This document shows, one piece after another, positions 1 through 8,854 of a stretch of 64,000 nt of DNA. Source of the DNA: Bacillota bacterium (lineage in GTDB: Bacteria > Bacillota > Clostridia > DSM-8532); contig JAEZJF010000019.1 in assembly GCA_023415825.1 (NCBI GenBank), forward strand, positions 116,173 to 180,172, given 5' to 3'. A program made the position numbers and the translations under genes. The notes below the pieces were generated by a model that did not search any database, had not been told where the DNA came from, and worked only from the letters and a program-made list of their open reading frames with translations. Positions within the stretch are counted from its first letter, which is position 1. Each line of letters begins with the position of its first letter.

Positions 1-626
1 TTGAACATCTTGTAATAGTTGTCCGGGGTAGGGTTGGCTAGAAATTCGTCCTTAATCTGAAGCTGGTTAAACCAGTCGCCTCTTATAACAGGAACATAGG
101 TCATAGGAGGAGCCATCCATAACAGATAAGGATAATTTTGCAGTCTTGTCTTGTTATAATCTTCCATAATAGCTTTGATGTTTGTGGATTTTTCAATGTA
201 AGGAGTTAAATCCTCAAGCAATCCCTCTTGTACAAGGGGAAGCTCAACGCCGTTTTGGAAGTAAACAATGTCCGGTGTATACTGGCCGGTTCTGATAGCC
301 AGAGGCACAACCTCAACATACTTGCCTGCAGGGGGCTCAAGATACTCGATATCAACGTAGTTGCCTTCTTTAGCCATGCCTTTTTCTATGGCTTCTGCCA
401 GAGCTACCACATCAGGTTCGGTCATGGTAAGGTCCTTTTCCAGAATGGTAACCTTTACGGGCTTATCGGCTGTACCAATGCCCTTAGGAGCAGCGGGTTC
501 GGTTGAAGTAGGAGCACTGGTGCTCGGGGTTGCTGAAGGTGCAGGTTGATTACCACCACATCCGGTAATCAGTGAAACGATCATTAAAACTGCCAACAGG
601 ATTGATAATGACTTTTTCAATTTCAT
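1..626 (-). CDS. Extracellular sugar-binding lipoprotein of an LplA-type ABC importer (3' end outside window)
   Basis: The first 208 codons are present; the rest lies left of the window. The product starts MKLKKSLSILLAVLMIVS and has a lipoprotein signal with lipobox ITGC, then a Pro/Ser/Thr linker typical of a Gram-positive solute-binding lipoprotein. The mature part resembles family 1 extracellular solute-binding proteins of the LplA kind. GGGAGG stands just before the ATG at 626. It is the third gene of an operon with two permeases read in the same direction, so it should capture an oligosaccharide or sugar conjugate outside the membrane. The substrate cannot be read from sequence; coregulation with a ribokinase/ADP-ribosylglycohydrolase operon hints at a ribose-containing compound (inference). 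Confidence 0.85.
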   Translation of the reverse strand, partial: MKLKKSLSILLAVLMIVSLITGCGGNQPAPSATPSTSAPTSTEPAAPKGIGTADKPVKVTILEKDLTMTEPDVVALAEAIEKGMAKEGNYVDIEYLEPPAGKYVEVVPLAIRTGQYTPDIVYFQNGVELPLVQEGLLEDLTPYIEKSTNIKAIMEDYNKTRLQNYPYLLWMAPPMTYVPVIRGDWFNQLQIKDEFLANPTPDNYYKMF

Positions 627-649
627 TCCTCCCTTGAAAAATATTGTTT

Positions 650-667
650 CTCTCGAGATGTCGAGAG
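650..667. repeat. Short inverted repeat between permease and binding-protein genes
   Basis: Arms CTCTCGA and TCGAGAG are separated by four bases in the gap between the second permease and the binding-protein gene. Hairpins in this position often tune the relative mRNA level of the binding protein. There is no T-run, so it is not an intrinsic terminator. Confidence 0.35.
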
Positions 668-755
668 TGCCTTTATTATAATCGCTGAACAGAAGATAGA
701 GAGCTCTTTCCCCACTCAGACGATTTTTTTGGTTTGTGGGTTAAAAAGAGTGAGA

Positions 756-1640
756 CTACCCTTTTACAGCTCCGGTCATAACGCCGCCTTTGATATATCT
801 CAAGATAATGGGATAGAGGATGAGGATGGGGACGATGGCTACTACCATGGTCGCACCCTTCAAGGCGTTAATGTCAACCTTTGCGAATTCATTGTAGTTA
901 AGAAGATTTTGGGCACCAATTATGTTTTCTGATGAGCCAAGGACAACAAACTGTCTTAATATAACCTGGAGTGTTGTTTCCTTAGGATTCAAGATATAAA
1001 TGCCCGGCCTAAAATAGTCATTCCAACGGAAAACAGCGTAGAACAGAGTTAGAGTGGCAACTCCCGGCTTTGCAAGCGGCAAATAAATTTGCCAGAATAT
1101 TCTGAAATGACCCGCTCCGTCAATGGTAGCCGCCTCGTGCATGGCATTGGGAACTTCACCGAAATACCTCATCATAATGACCAGATAGAAAACATTCACC
1201 GATGTGACTAATATAACCGACCACTGGGAATTCATAAGTCCAATGTTCTTTATGACCAGATACTCGGGCACCAGTCCCGGATCAAAGAGCATCATGCAGA
1301 TGAGGAAGACCATAATGGCTTTTTTAAAAATCAAATTCGGACGGACAAGAACATAGGCTGCTGAGGTTGTCAGCAAAATATTGATGACTGTCCCTATGAC
1401 CGTTATCTTTAATGAGTTAAGTATGGATGGTATCAAAACCGGATGGCTGGCCACGATCTTATAATTGATGAGGCTGAAGCCCTTAGGTATAATACGAAGT
1501 CCATTCATGGTAGGAGACAGAGCGGGATCGGACAGGGACCTCGCGAATATATTCAGTAATGGGATGATCATGGTCAGGGTGACCAATATCATAAATATGG
1601 ATATTACGACTTGCGCCGGGATGTTCTTTTTATTCCTCAT
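756..1640 (-). CDS. Sugar ABC transporter permease, YtcP/LplC type
   Basis: Membrane-spanning permease of 294 residues of the MalG/YtcP group. It has about six hydrophobic segments and the cytosolic EAA loop (EAATIDGAGHFRIFWQIYLP) that docks the shared ATPase. The start at 1640 (MRNKKNIPAQ) is preferred because AAGGGGG lies seven to eight bases upstream; the in-frame ATG at 1658 would overlap the previous gene and lacks this site. It follows the partner permease by 11 bases and precedes the binding protein. No ATPase gene is nearby, as is usual for this class, which borrows an MsmX-like ATPase encoded elsewhere (known of the family). Confidence 0.88.
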   Translation of the reverse strand: MRNKKNIPAQVVISIFMILVTLTMIIPLLNIFARSLSDPALSPTMNGLRIIPKGFSLINYKIVASHPVLIPSILNSLKITVIGTVINILLTTSAAYVLVRPNLIFKKAIMVFLICMMLFDPGLVPEYLVIKNIGLMNSQWSVILVTSVNVFYLVIMMRYFGEVPNAMHEAATIDGAGHFRIFWQIYLPLAKPGVATLTLFYAVFRWNDYFRPGIYILNPKETTLQVILRQFVVLGSSENIIGAQNLLNYNEFAKVDINALKGATMVVAIVPILILYPIILRYIKGGVMTGAVKG

Positions 1641-1651
1641 TATATGCCCCC

Positions 1652-2587
1652 TTACCAAACGCCCACACCGGTCGTCTTTTTTGATGTAACATGTGTTGCT
1701 AGAACCAGGAACACGCCGACAACACCTTTGATGAGGCCCATGGCTGTAGCAAGCGAATATTGTCCGTTGATAAGTCCAACGCGGTAAATATATGTGTCCA
1801 AAATGTCTATGGTGCTGATGACCGAGTCATTGGAGAAGTTGAGTACCTGATCAAATCCCGCATTAAGGAAAAACCCGAGATTGAGGATGAACATGGTCAC
1901 CATAGGAATAAAGAGCGCGGGCAGGATAATATAGCGAATGATATTTAAGCGGCCGGCCCCATCTATTTCTGCAGCCTCATAGAGATCTGCATCGATACCA
2001 ATGATTGCTGTGAAATAGACTATGGAATCCCATCCAAGGCTTCGCCACATTTCACTATAGAACAGTACCCATCGTATGGTTCCCTTGTTGGTCATAAAAT
2101 CAACCGGATTCAGACCTAAGAGCCCCAAAATCTGGTTTACCGCTCCGGTAGAGGGTGAAAGGAAGGAGATCCAAATACCTGCGATAACAACCCAGGAAAG
2201 AAAGTGGGGAAGATAGGAAATCACCTGTACATATTTTCTCAGCTTATTGCTTCGCAGCTCATTGAGAAGAATGGCGAACAAAACAATAAAGGGGAATAAC
2301 AGGACATATTTCATCAAACTAATGATAAGTGTGTTTTTGAGAATGCTGTAAAAAGCAGGAGAATCAAATAATTGCTTGAAGTACTTGAATCCTGCGTATT
2401 CCCAGGGACCCCTTGAGCGGAATGTGTAAAACGCAAGCCTCATATTAATGATAGGCCATACGCGGAAAACTATGAAGTAAAGAATGGTCGGAGCTATCAT
2501 AAGATAGAGCACCCGATCAGCCTTAAGCCTCCGGAAAAAAGCCGAGGTATTTCTGTTAACGGGCATTCTCTTACCTAGAGTAGACAT
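1652..2587 (-). CDS. Sugar ABC transporter permease, LplB type
   Basis: Permease of 311 residues of the MalF/LplB group and first gene of the importer operon. Six hydrophobic segments and the EAA loop (YEAAEIDGAGRLNIIRYIIL) are visible. The start at 2587 (MSTLGKRM) has GGGGG six bases upstream; an upstream in-frame start at 2620 has no such site. It pairs with the YtcP-type permease directly downstream to form the heterodimeric channel. The promoter and operator lie at 2660-2710, so it is expected to be repressed by the LacI-family protein encoded just upstream. Confidence 0.88.
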   Translation of the reverse strand: MSTLGKRMPVNRNTSAFFRRLKADRVLYLMIAPTILYFIVFRVWPIINMRLAFYTFRSRGPWEYAGFKYFKQLFDSPAFYSILKNTLIISLMKYVLLFPFIVLFAILLNELRSNKLRKYVQVISYLPHFLSWVVIAGIWISFLSPSTGAVNQILGLLGLNPVDFMTNKGTIRWVLFYSEMWRSLGWDSIVYFTAIIGIDADLYEAAEIDGAGRLNIIRYIILPALFIPMVTMFILNLGFFLNAGFDQVLNFSNDSVISTIDILDTYIYRVGLINGQYSLATAMGLIKGVVGVFLVLATHVTSKKTTGVGVW

Positions 2588-2659
2588 GCAGCACCCCCAA
2601 TTGTATTTATTATGTTGCACTGTTGCAAGTGAGGAGGTTAATAAGTATCAAAAACTACT

Positions 2660-2669
2660 AAACCGGTTT
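2660..2669. promoter_or_regulatory. Operator for the LacI-family repressor (importer operon)
   Basis: Perfect palindrome AAACCGGTTT. The 14-base stretch AAACCGGTTTCTCT is identical to the one at 4148-4161. It begins 11 bases past the -10 box of the minus-strand promoter, so a bound repressor would cover the transcription start. The central CG palindrome is typical of LacI/GalR-family operators. Confidence 0.72.
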
Positions 2670-2680
2670 CTCTTTAGACC

Positions 2681-2710
2681 ATTATAGGTTAAGCACGGAG
2701 TAGTAAACAA
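2681..2710 (-). promoter_or_regulatory. Sigma-A-like promoter of the sugar importer operon
   Basis: Read on the minus strand, TTGTTT (2710-2705) and a perfect TATAAT (2686-2681) are 18 bases apart. The operator follows 11 bases downstream. Layout and spacing mirror the promoter at 4107-4136. Confidence 0.62.
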
Positions 2711-2849
2711 TAGTTATACTCCACAAAATTCAGTTATTTTATTATGCAAATTAAACAAATTATGAAGCGATAAATGGCGATGTTATTGGGAATTTGCTAA
2801 ATATTAGACATAAGAGCTAAAAGGATACACGAAATTATGGTATGAAAAA

Positions 2850-3851
2850 TTACTTGGTGGTCGATCTTAAAACCAGGGTGGGCTCGACAATTATCTTACG
2901 CGAGGAGGTAATATCACCATTTATTTTGCCAATCAAAAGCTTTGCGGATTCAAGGGCGATTTCGTAAATGGGTTGTACAACGGTGGAAATAGATGGGTCG
3001 AATATCTCTGAAAGCTCGATTCCATCAAAGCCTATGAGCTCGCATTCTTTTGGAACAGAAATGCCATTTCTTCTCAAAGCTTTAACCGCGCCAATTGCAA
3101 TAAGATCACATCCGGCCATGACTGCGGTAAAAGGAACTTTTTCTGCAATGAGCCTATCCATCATTTGATTGCCGGAAGCGATGGAATAATCACCAAATTT
3201 GATGAGAGCTTTTTCAGAGTCTATATTGGCGTCCTTCAAGGCATCTCTGTATCCGGCAAAGCGCTCGGAGGTCGTTACAACTTTTTTAGTTCCTCCCAGA
3301 AAGGCAATACGTGAGTTTCCGTTTCTTATGAGGTGTTGGACTGCTGTGTAAACGCCTTTGTAGTTATCGGCATAAACCCCTAAATCAATGGATGCACTGT
3401 TAAGGGGACGATCCACAAGCACAAAGGGTACACCGTAATTATTCAGCTGTTCCAGCGTGGTGCTTCTGGAATTGGTTGTAGCCAGAATAACACCATCCAC
3501 TCTCTTATCAATAAGGGACATCAAGTACTGCTCTTCTTTTTTGGGATCGTTATCCGAATTACAAAGGAAAACTGTATAGCCGCAGGAATAGGCATAGTCC
3601 TCTATACCGCGTACAAGCTGAGGGAAAAAAGGATTGTTAACATCCGGTATGACAAGGCCGAGCATTTTGGCATTGGAATTGACAATGCTCCTTGCAAGGC
3701 TGTTGGGCCGGTATCCAAGCTCGTTAATCAGATCACGGACTCTTTGGGCGGTTTCTTGGCTGACACCTTCATTTTTGTTGTTGATAACCCGTGAAACAGT
3801 GGCTTTAGATACATTTGCCAGCTTGGCAATATCAGATATGGTATATTTCAA
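2850..3851 (-). CDS. LacI/GalR-family transcriptional repressor
   Basis: Protein of 333 residues. An N-terminal helix-turn-helix opens MKYTISDIAKLANVSKATVS and is followed by the hinge helix and a periplasmic-binding-protein-like sensor domain (MLGLVIPDVNNPFF onward). The start is probably a TTG: three TTG codons occur at 3860, 3857 and 3851, and AGGTGGGGG is best spaced (nine bases) for 3851, which gives the usual family N-terminus. It lies between the importer operon and the ribokinase/citrate-lyase operon, both carrying the same operator, so it is the likely repressor of both. Operator-like sequences near its own promoter (AACTGGTTTA at 3914 and ACGGTTTCTG at 3951) suggest self-control. 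The inducer is unknown. Confidence 0.9.
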   Translation of the reverse strand: MKYTISDIAKLANVSKATVSRVINNKNEGVSQETAQRVRDLINELGYRPNSLARSIVNSNAKMLGLVIPDVNNPFFPQLVRGIEDYAYSCGYTVFLCNSDNDPKKEEQYLMSLIDKRVDGVILATTNSRSTTLEQLNNYGVPFVLVDRPLNSASIDLGVYADNYKGVYTAVQHLIRNGNSRIAFLGGTKKVVTTSERFAGYRDALKDANIDSEKALIKFGDYSIASGNQMMDRLIAEKVPFTAVMAGCDLIAIGAVKALRRNGISVPKECELIGFDGIELSEIFDPSISTVVQPIYEIALESAKLLIGKINGDITSSRKIIVEPTLVLRSTTK

Positions 3852-3886
3852 ATACAACAACCCCCACCTATAACATACTGGCTCAT

Positions 3887-3915
3887 ATTATATGGTTTTA
3901 ATTGAAAAAAAGCAA
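3887..3915 (-). promoter_or_regulatory. Promoter of the LacI-family repressor gene
   Basis: On the minus strand TTGCTT (3915-3910) and TATAAT (3892-3887) are 17 bases apart, about 35 bases before the start codon. An imperfect operator-like AACTGGTTTA overlaps the -35 box. Confidence 0.5.
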
Positions 3916-4106
3916 CTGGTTTATTGAAGAATAATATACCAATAGATAAAACGGTTTCTGGAACAATTCCTGAAAATGGATAGTAAAATATTATAGCGCA
4001 GGGAGGCTGAATTATTTGATTTAAATAAATGAAATCGGCCTATATCAAGGATTCGTTATAATTTGTGCAAGCCTGCTAAACTGTAGAGCTCATTAAAAAC
4101 CAATGG

Positions 4107-4136
4107 TTGACAACTATAAGATCTATCGAATATAAT
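4107..4136 (+). promoter_or_regulatory. Promoter of the ribokinase/ADP-ribosylglycohydrolase/citrate lyase operon
   Basis: Perfect TTGACA (4107-4112) and perfect TATAAT (4131-4136) with an 18-base spacer. The operator starts 11 bases past the -10 box. A strong consensus promoter held by a downstream operator fits a tightly inducible operon. Confidence 0.75.
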
Positions 4137-4147
4137 AACAATTGAAA

Positions 4148-4157
4148 AAACCGGTTT
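4148..4157. promoter_or_regulatory. Operator for the LacI-family repressor (citrate lyase operon)
   Basis: Second copy of the perfect AAACCGGTTT palindrome, in the same 14-base context as at 2660-2673. It lies over the expected transcription start of the plus-strand operon. Confidence 0.72.
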
Positions 4158-4282
4158 CTCTAAATTGTTATTTCCTTATCAAATGATCAAGTAAAAATAG
4201 AAGGTTAACCACCAGATGGTTGTGAGTTACATTAACATGTGGCTGAGAAGCAATCACCAGGCTCAACACCGGAGGTAGCAAA

Positions 4283-5194
4283 GTGCACAACATACTAGTT
4301 ATTGGCAGCTTGAATATGGATATGGTTATACATTTGGATGAAATTCCTCGCGTCGGGCAGACGATTATGGGCAAGCTGGAAGGATACATACCTGGAGGAA
4401 AGGGTGCCAACCAGGCTTTTGCCGCAGCACGACTGGGCGATGGTGTGTCAATGCTCGGTAAAGTGGGCGATGATATGCTGGGAAGGCAGTTGATTGAGAA
4501 TCTTGCAGGGGTAGGTGTGGATACCGCTCATATTGCTGCTGAACAAAATCAAACCAGCGGCCTTGCCGTTATTTATGTCAGTAAAGCGGGTAACAACAGT
4601 ATCGTTGTACTGCCTGCAGCAAATTCCAAATGCGATGTCAATTTCATATCTCATCATGAAGAACTCATAGCACAAAGTAAAATTGTTCTCATCCAACTCG
4701 AAATACCTCTTGAAGCAGCCTATTTAGCAATTCAAATTGCTCATAAGCATGGCTGTACCGTCATACTTAATCCTGCTCCGGCTCCGGAAAGTATTCCGGA
4801 TGAAATTCTGAAGCTGGTGGATTATCTGACTCCCAACGAAACTGAGCTCGAAATACTGGCAGACACTCCCGTTACAGACATTCAATCAGCCAATGCGGCT
4901 GCCGCCAGACTGATAGAAAGAGGCGCCAAGAATGTGGTGGCAACTCTAGGCAAAGAGGGTGCCCTTTTCGCCGGAAATAGTCAATCAAAGCTCTTTAAGG
5001 TTGAGGATGTTGAGGTGGTTGATACCACTGCGGCGGGAGATACTTTTAATGCGGCTTTGGCAGTAGGCCTGTCTGAAAAAATGGAAATTGGACAAGCTAT
5101 CGCTTTTGCAAACAAGGCTGCCAGGTTATGCGTATCGAGAAGCGGAGCACAACCCTCAATTCCCTCGCGGGAGGAGATTGAACCGAAGCGTTAA
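4283..5194 (+). CDS. rbsK: Ribokinase-like PfkB-family sugar kinase
   Basis: Protein of 303 residues, the usual length. It should phosphorylate D-ribose (or a similar pentose or nucleoside) at O5 with ATP in the cytosol. The PfkB family signature GGKGANQA is at residues 38-45 and the ATP-site/anion-hole motif DTTAAGDTFNAA starts at residue 247, with the catalytic base Asp253. The start codon is GTG, 6 bases after GGAGG. It is the first gene of the operon and is followed after 31 bases by two ADP-ribosylglycohydrolase-fold genes. Ribose freed by a ribosyl hydrolase would be its natural substrate (inference). PfkB kinases vary in specificity, so another pentose or nucleoside is possible. Confidence 0.85.
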   Translation: MHNILVIGSLNMDMVIHLDEIPRVGQTIMGKLEGYIPGGKGANQAFAAARLGDGVSMLGKVGDDMLGRQLIENLAGVGVDTAHIAAEQNQTSGLAVIYVSKAGNNSIVVLPAANSKCDVNFISHHEELIAQSKIVLIQLEIPLEAAYLAIQIAHKHGCTVILNPAPAPESIPDEILKLVDYLTPNETELEILADTPVTDIQSANAAAARLIERGAKNVVATLGKEGALFAGNSQSKLFKVEDVEVVDTTAAGDTFNAALAVGLSEKMEIGQAIAFANKAARLCVSRSGAQPSIPSREEIEPKR

Positions 5195-5225
5195 TATTGA
5201 TAATGATATATTGAAAGGCGGCGCA

Positions 5226-7331
5226 ATGATGATACCAAAAAATTATCTTAACAAAGTTTATTCAGGATTTCTTGGAATGAACATCGGAATACGGATTGGT
5301 GCACCGGTTGAGCCCACCATATGGACCTATGAAAGAATAAGGAAAACCTATGGGGAAATCACATCATATGTAAAGGAGTTTAAAAACTTCGCAGCCGATG
5401 ATGATGCAAACGGCCCGTTCTATTTTCTTCGTGCATTGTATGATGATGCAAGTGACAGGGAGCTTACAGCCGATGATGTTGGCCGTGCATGGCTCAATTA
5501 TGCCCGGGAAGGGGTCGGAATGTTCTGGTGGGGCGGTTATGGTGTCAGCACAGAGCATACGGCCTTTTTGAATCTAAAAGCTGGAATTAAGGCACCTCAA
5601 TCAGGTTCCATAGCTCAGAACGGAAAAACTGTCGCAGAGCAGATAGGCGGACAGATCTTTATTGACACCTGGGGATTGATTTGCCCCGGCAACCCGGAAA
5701 AGGCTGCAATGCTTGGAGAGACTGCAGCCAGCGTATCCCATGACGGGGAGGGCATTTATGGTGCAAGGTTCCTGTGCGCTGCCATAGCGGAGGCCTTCAT
5801 CTGCAATGATATCCGTCTTATTATTGAAAAAGCGCTGACCTTTATACCGGCAGAAAGCACCTACAACAAAGTCGCTCGTGCCGTTTGTGACTTCTATGAC
5901 AAACATCCTGATGACTTCAGGCTCTGTATGGATATGCTTGTAAGAGATTGGGGATATGACAAGTATAAGGGAGCCTGCCATATCATACCTAACGCAGGTG
6001 TCTGCGTACTTTCCATGCTGTATGGCAAGGGTGATTTCAACCGTACTGTTGAAATTGCCACCATGTGCGGTTGGGATACCGATTGCAATGCAGGAAATGT
6101 CGGCACCGTATTAGGCGTCATGTGCGGCCTGGATGGCCTTGCTGCCAGATACCGCGATCCCATTAATGATTCCATCGTGTTGTCCGGTGTTTCCGGATAC
6201 CTCAATATTCTGGATATACCAAGCTATGCTAAGGAGCTTGCGCTTCTGGGCTACCGGATAGCCGGTGAAAAAGCTCCTGATGAGTTGGTTCAAAGCTTTA
6301 AAGAGGATGAAATCTATTTTGACTTTGAATTACCCGGATCCACCCATAATTTCAGGGTTTCCGATCCGTTCCACTGCAGGATCAGGCACTCCGAAGAATA
6401 CGGCTTTAAGGGCAAGGGCTCCCTGGAAGTATTGTTTGACAGGCTGGTCAGAGGTGCAGGCAGCAAGGTTTACTACAAACCCTTTTATACCCGCGATGAC
6501 TTTAGCGATGAGCGATACAGCCCGGTTTTCTCCCCAAAAGCATACAGCGGCCAGAAGGTAAGCCTGGCGGTGTATCTTGATCAATGGGAAGGCAATGAAA
6601 ACATTGGAATTGCTCCTTTTGTACGTTTGGCCAAGAGCAAAAAGGATCTCGTTCAAGGCTACATCCAGCCTCTGCCCAATCAGTGGAGCCAAGTGGAATT
6701 TACCATTCCCGACACTGATGGAGAGATGATTGACGAGATTGGCATCATTGTTGAGGGCTATGCCGGCAAGGTTAAAAGCCTGGGCAGAATATTCATTGAT
6801 GAGTTTAAAATCACCGGAAAAGCAAAATATACCATAGATTTCGCAAAGCAGATGAAGAATTTTGGCTGCATCACCCCATTTTCTCATGACCATGGTGCCT
6901 GGACCCTGGAGGACGGCAATCTGGAAGCCATGTCCTGTGATTACGCCCAAGCGTTTTCAGGCCATTATTTTGCCAAGGATTATACCGTTACTGCTAAGGT
7001 AACCCCTGAAAACGGAACCGGTCATATGCTTTCCATAAGAGCTCAGGGAGCTCAGCGCAGCTACCACGCAGGATTTGACAAGCAGGGAACTATTGCGCTA
7101 TACAAGAATAATTTCGGGCTTACTAAGCTGTGCGAAGCAGATTTTTCATGGGAATACGGACGAAGCTACAGCGTATCGCTCTCAGCCACGGGTGACCTTA
7201 TAACACTTTCTATAGATGGAAAGGTCCTGCTGGAGGCAAGGGATTCAGATTTTACCTACGGCATGTTCGGCTTTGCCAAGCTCTATATGGGAAGAACCCT
7301 GTATGGAAATGTGCTCGTTGAAGAGAAATAA
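5226..7331 (+). CDS. ADP-ribosylglycohydrolase-fold protein with carbohydrate-binding-like C-terminal domains
   Basis: Protein of 701 residues, about twice the usual length for the family. Residues 1 to about 340 match the ADP-ribosylglycohydrolase fold: an N-terminal acidic cluster at D58-D60 (usual family motif TDDT) and the C-terminal metal motif GWDTDCNAGNVG near residue 283. The remaining ~360 residues look like two beta-sandwich domains, the first recalling CBM4/9-type modules and the last a LamG/concanavalin-like fold. The start is the ATG at 5226, preceded by AAAGGCGG; reading further upstream would run into the kinase gene. There is no signal peptide, so it acts in the cytosol. A hydrolase of ribosyl or related glycosidic bonds in an imported compound is the best guess. 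The true substrate is unknown. Confidence 0.75.
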   Translation: MMIPKNYLNKVYSGFLGMNIGIRIGAPVEPTIWTYERIRKTYGEITSYVKEFKNFAADDDANGPFYFLRALYDDASDRELTADDVGRAWLNYAREGVGMFWWGGYGVSTEHTAFLNLKAGIKAPQSGSIAQNGKTVAEQIGGQIFIDTWGLICPGNPEKAAMLGETAASVSHDGEGIYGARFLCAAIAEAFICNDIRLIIEKALTFIPAESTYNKVARAVCDFYDKHPDDFRLCMDMLVRDWGYDKYKGACHIIPNAGVCVLSMLYGKGDFNRTVEIATMCGWDTDCNAGNVGTVLGVMCGLDGLAARYRDPINDSIVLSGVSGYLNILDIPSYAKELALLGYRIAGEKAPDELVQSFKEDEIYFDFELPGSTHNFRVSDPFHCRIRHSEEYGFKGKGSLEVLFDRLVRGAGSKVYYKPFYTRDDFSDERYSPVFSPKAYSGQKVSLAVYLDQWEGNENIGIAPFVRLAKSKKDLVQGYIQPLPNQWSQVEFTIPDTDGEMIDEIGIIVEGYAGKVKSLGRIFIDEFKITGKAKYTIDFAKQMKNFGCITPFSHDHGAWTLEDGNLEAMSCDYAQAFSGHYFAKDYTVTAKVTPENGTGHMLSIRAQGAQRSYHAGFDKQGTIALYKNNFGLTKLCEADFSWEYGRSYSVSLSATGDLITLSIDGKVLLEARDSDFTYGMFGFAKLYMGRTLYGNVLVEEK

Positions 7332-7366
7332 TCTGAAAAAACAATATATAGCGGAGGTACAATGAC

Positions 7367-8530
7367 ATGACCGATTTTGAGAGAAAAACCCGTGGTGTTA
7401 TTTACGGGACGGCCTTTGGAGATGCCCTGGGTGCTCCTGTGGAACGGCTTACTCACCAGCAGATTCTGGACCTATATGGCGGACCGGTCATCACCGTGAA
7501 TACCAAATGGTGGAAGGCCGATATGAATATTGTTGACCGCATAGATCGCATGAGGGGATATGGCATCATTACCGACGATACCCTTATGACGATGTCTTTG
7601 ATCAATGTTTACCAGAATAAGCGTAACCATATAGACGCTTACGATATGGGTGATGAATTTGTTAAGGAAATTGGATATAGGCCGCGTTATATACCTGAGT
7701 TCGACAGAGAGGCCATGCTTATAGAACGCCTCTTTTATCCTGAAAAACACATCTTTAACCGCCATGGACTGGCCAACTGCGATCCCAGAGAGGGTGGCAT
7801 GGGCAATATGGTCAATTGCGGAGCAGCCATGTATATCTCCCCGGTGGGCGTTGTCAATGCATGTAACCCAAAAGCGGCCTATGATGAGGCCATTGATTTT
7901 GCCTGCGGGCATCAGCTTAGCTATGGGCTTGAGGCGGCCGGTGTACTTGCAGCTTGTATTGCTAAAGCCTATGAACCCGGCGCTACCATTCATGATGTGG
8001 TTGCAACTGCTCTGGAGCTAGCCAAGGATGGAACAAAAAATGCCATACGCGACCTGTACGAGACAGCAAAACGACTTAAGGACCGCCGGGAGGAAAAAGC
8101 CTTCATTGTGGAGGAGTTTTTCAAGGCCATACTACCTTATTCCCCTGTGGCCGAGCAGTTCGCCAGGTCCGTCGAAAGAGTGGGAATACCTACCCATAAC
8201 TATACACCCAGCCGTCTTTATTCAATTGAGGAGCTGCCTGTGGCCATTGGATATCTTACCCTCTTTGAGGATAAGCCTGTTCAGGCTGTTATTGACGGTG
8301 TCAATTCGGGAAGGGATGCCGACTCAGTGGGTGTCATGGCTGGATGTATCGCCGGTGCATTATACGGTTATGAGATTTTTGATCCTAAAGAAATAGAGAT
8401 CATCGATAAAAAAAGCAGACTCAATCTTGAAGCACGCAGCGATTCCTTTATAAAAACAGCACGCGGGATCATTGAGTCCGATATTGAGAAAAACAAAAAG
8501 ATGATGAAGACCCTTGATCATGTTCTTTAA
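7367..8530 (+). CDS. ADP-ribosylglycohydrolase family protein
   Basis: Protein of 387 residues with the full canonical motif set. GTAFGDALGAPVE is near the N-terminus, ITDDTLMTMSL supplies the first metal-binding Asp pair, and SGRDADSVGVMAGCIAGALY near residue 313 supplies the second. Members cleave ADP-ribose or other ribosyl units from protein side chains or small molecules using two Mg ions. The start at 7367 has GGAGG nine bases upstream. It is related to but distinct from the preceding gene, which has a divergent first motif, so the two may act on successive bonds or on different substrates. It lies 35 bases after that gene and 24 bases before citD, within the same run. Confidence 0.85.
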   Translation: MTDFERKTRGVIYGTAFGDALGAPVERLTHQQILDLYGGPVITVNTKWWKADMNIVDRIDRMRGYGIITDDTLMTMSLINVYQNKRNHIDAYDMGDEFVKEIGYRPRYIPEFDREAMLIERLFYPEKHIFNRHGLANCDPREGGMGNMVNCGAAMYISPVGVVNACNPKAAYDEAIDFACGHQLSYGLEAAGVLAACIAKAYEPGATIHDVVATALELAKDGTKNAIRDLYETAKRLKDRREEKAFIVEEFFKAILPYSPVAEQFARSVERVGIPTHNYTPSRLYSIEELPVAIGYLTLFEDKPVQAVIDGVNSGRDADSVGVMAGCIAGALYGYEIFDPKEIEIIDKKSRLNLEARSDSFIKTARGIIESDIEKNKKMMKTLDHVL

Positions 8531-8554
8531 GCTCCAAAACTGGGGGGGAACCTT

Positions 8555-8854
8555 ATGGAAATTAAAGAAATAGGAATTGCGGGCACCCTGGAATCAAGCG
8601 ATATTATGATCAGAATTGAACCTGGTGATGCCGATACCAACTCAGTCTCCTTGGACAGCTCCGTTGAAAAACAGTACGGAAATCAAATCAGACAGGTTAT
8701 ATTGGAAACAGCTCGTGAGCTTGGACTTGTGGGCGCATCTATTACCGCGGTGGATAAAGGGGCTCTGGACTGTACGGTCCGAGCCCGAACCACTGCAGCC
8801 ATATACAGAGCCTGCCAATCGAGCCAATATGATTGGGGGGAAAGTAAAGCCTAA
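8555..8854 (+). CDS. citD: Citrate lyase gamma subunit (acyl carrier protein)
   Basis: Protein of 99 residues that carries the phosphoribosyl-dephospho-CoA arm of citrate lyase. The conserved GTLES with the attachment serine at Ser14 is present, and SSVEKQYGNQIR and DKGALDC match the family. GGGGGG stands upstream of the ATG. The stop codon overlaps the citE start (TAATG). It is the first of five citrate lyase genes, with the carrier and both catalytic subunits translationally coupled. Confidence 0.94.
   Translation: MEIKEIGIAGTLESSDIMIRIEPGDADTNSVSLDSSVEKQYGNQIRQVILETARELGLVGASITAVDKGALDCTVRARTTAAIYRACQSSQYDWGESKA

Noticed and set aside
756..2587. Peptide or lipid rather than sugar importer
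   Set aside because: The permeases carry the EAA loops and layout of the carbohydrate LplB/YtcP class, and the binding protein is family 1.
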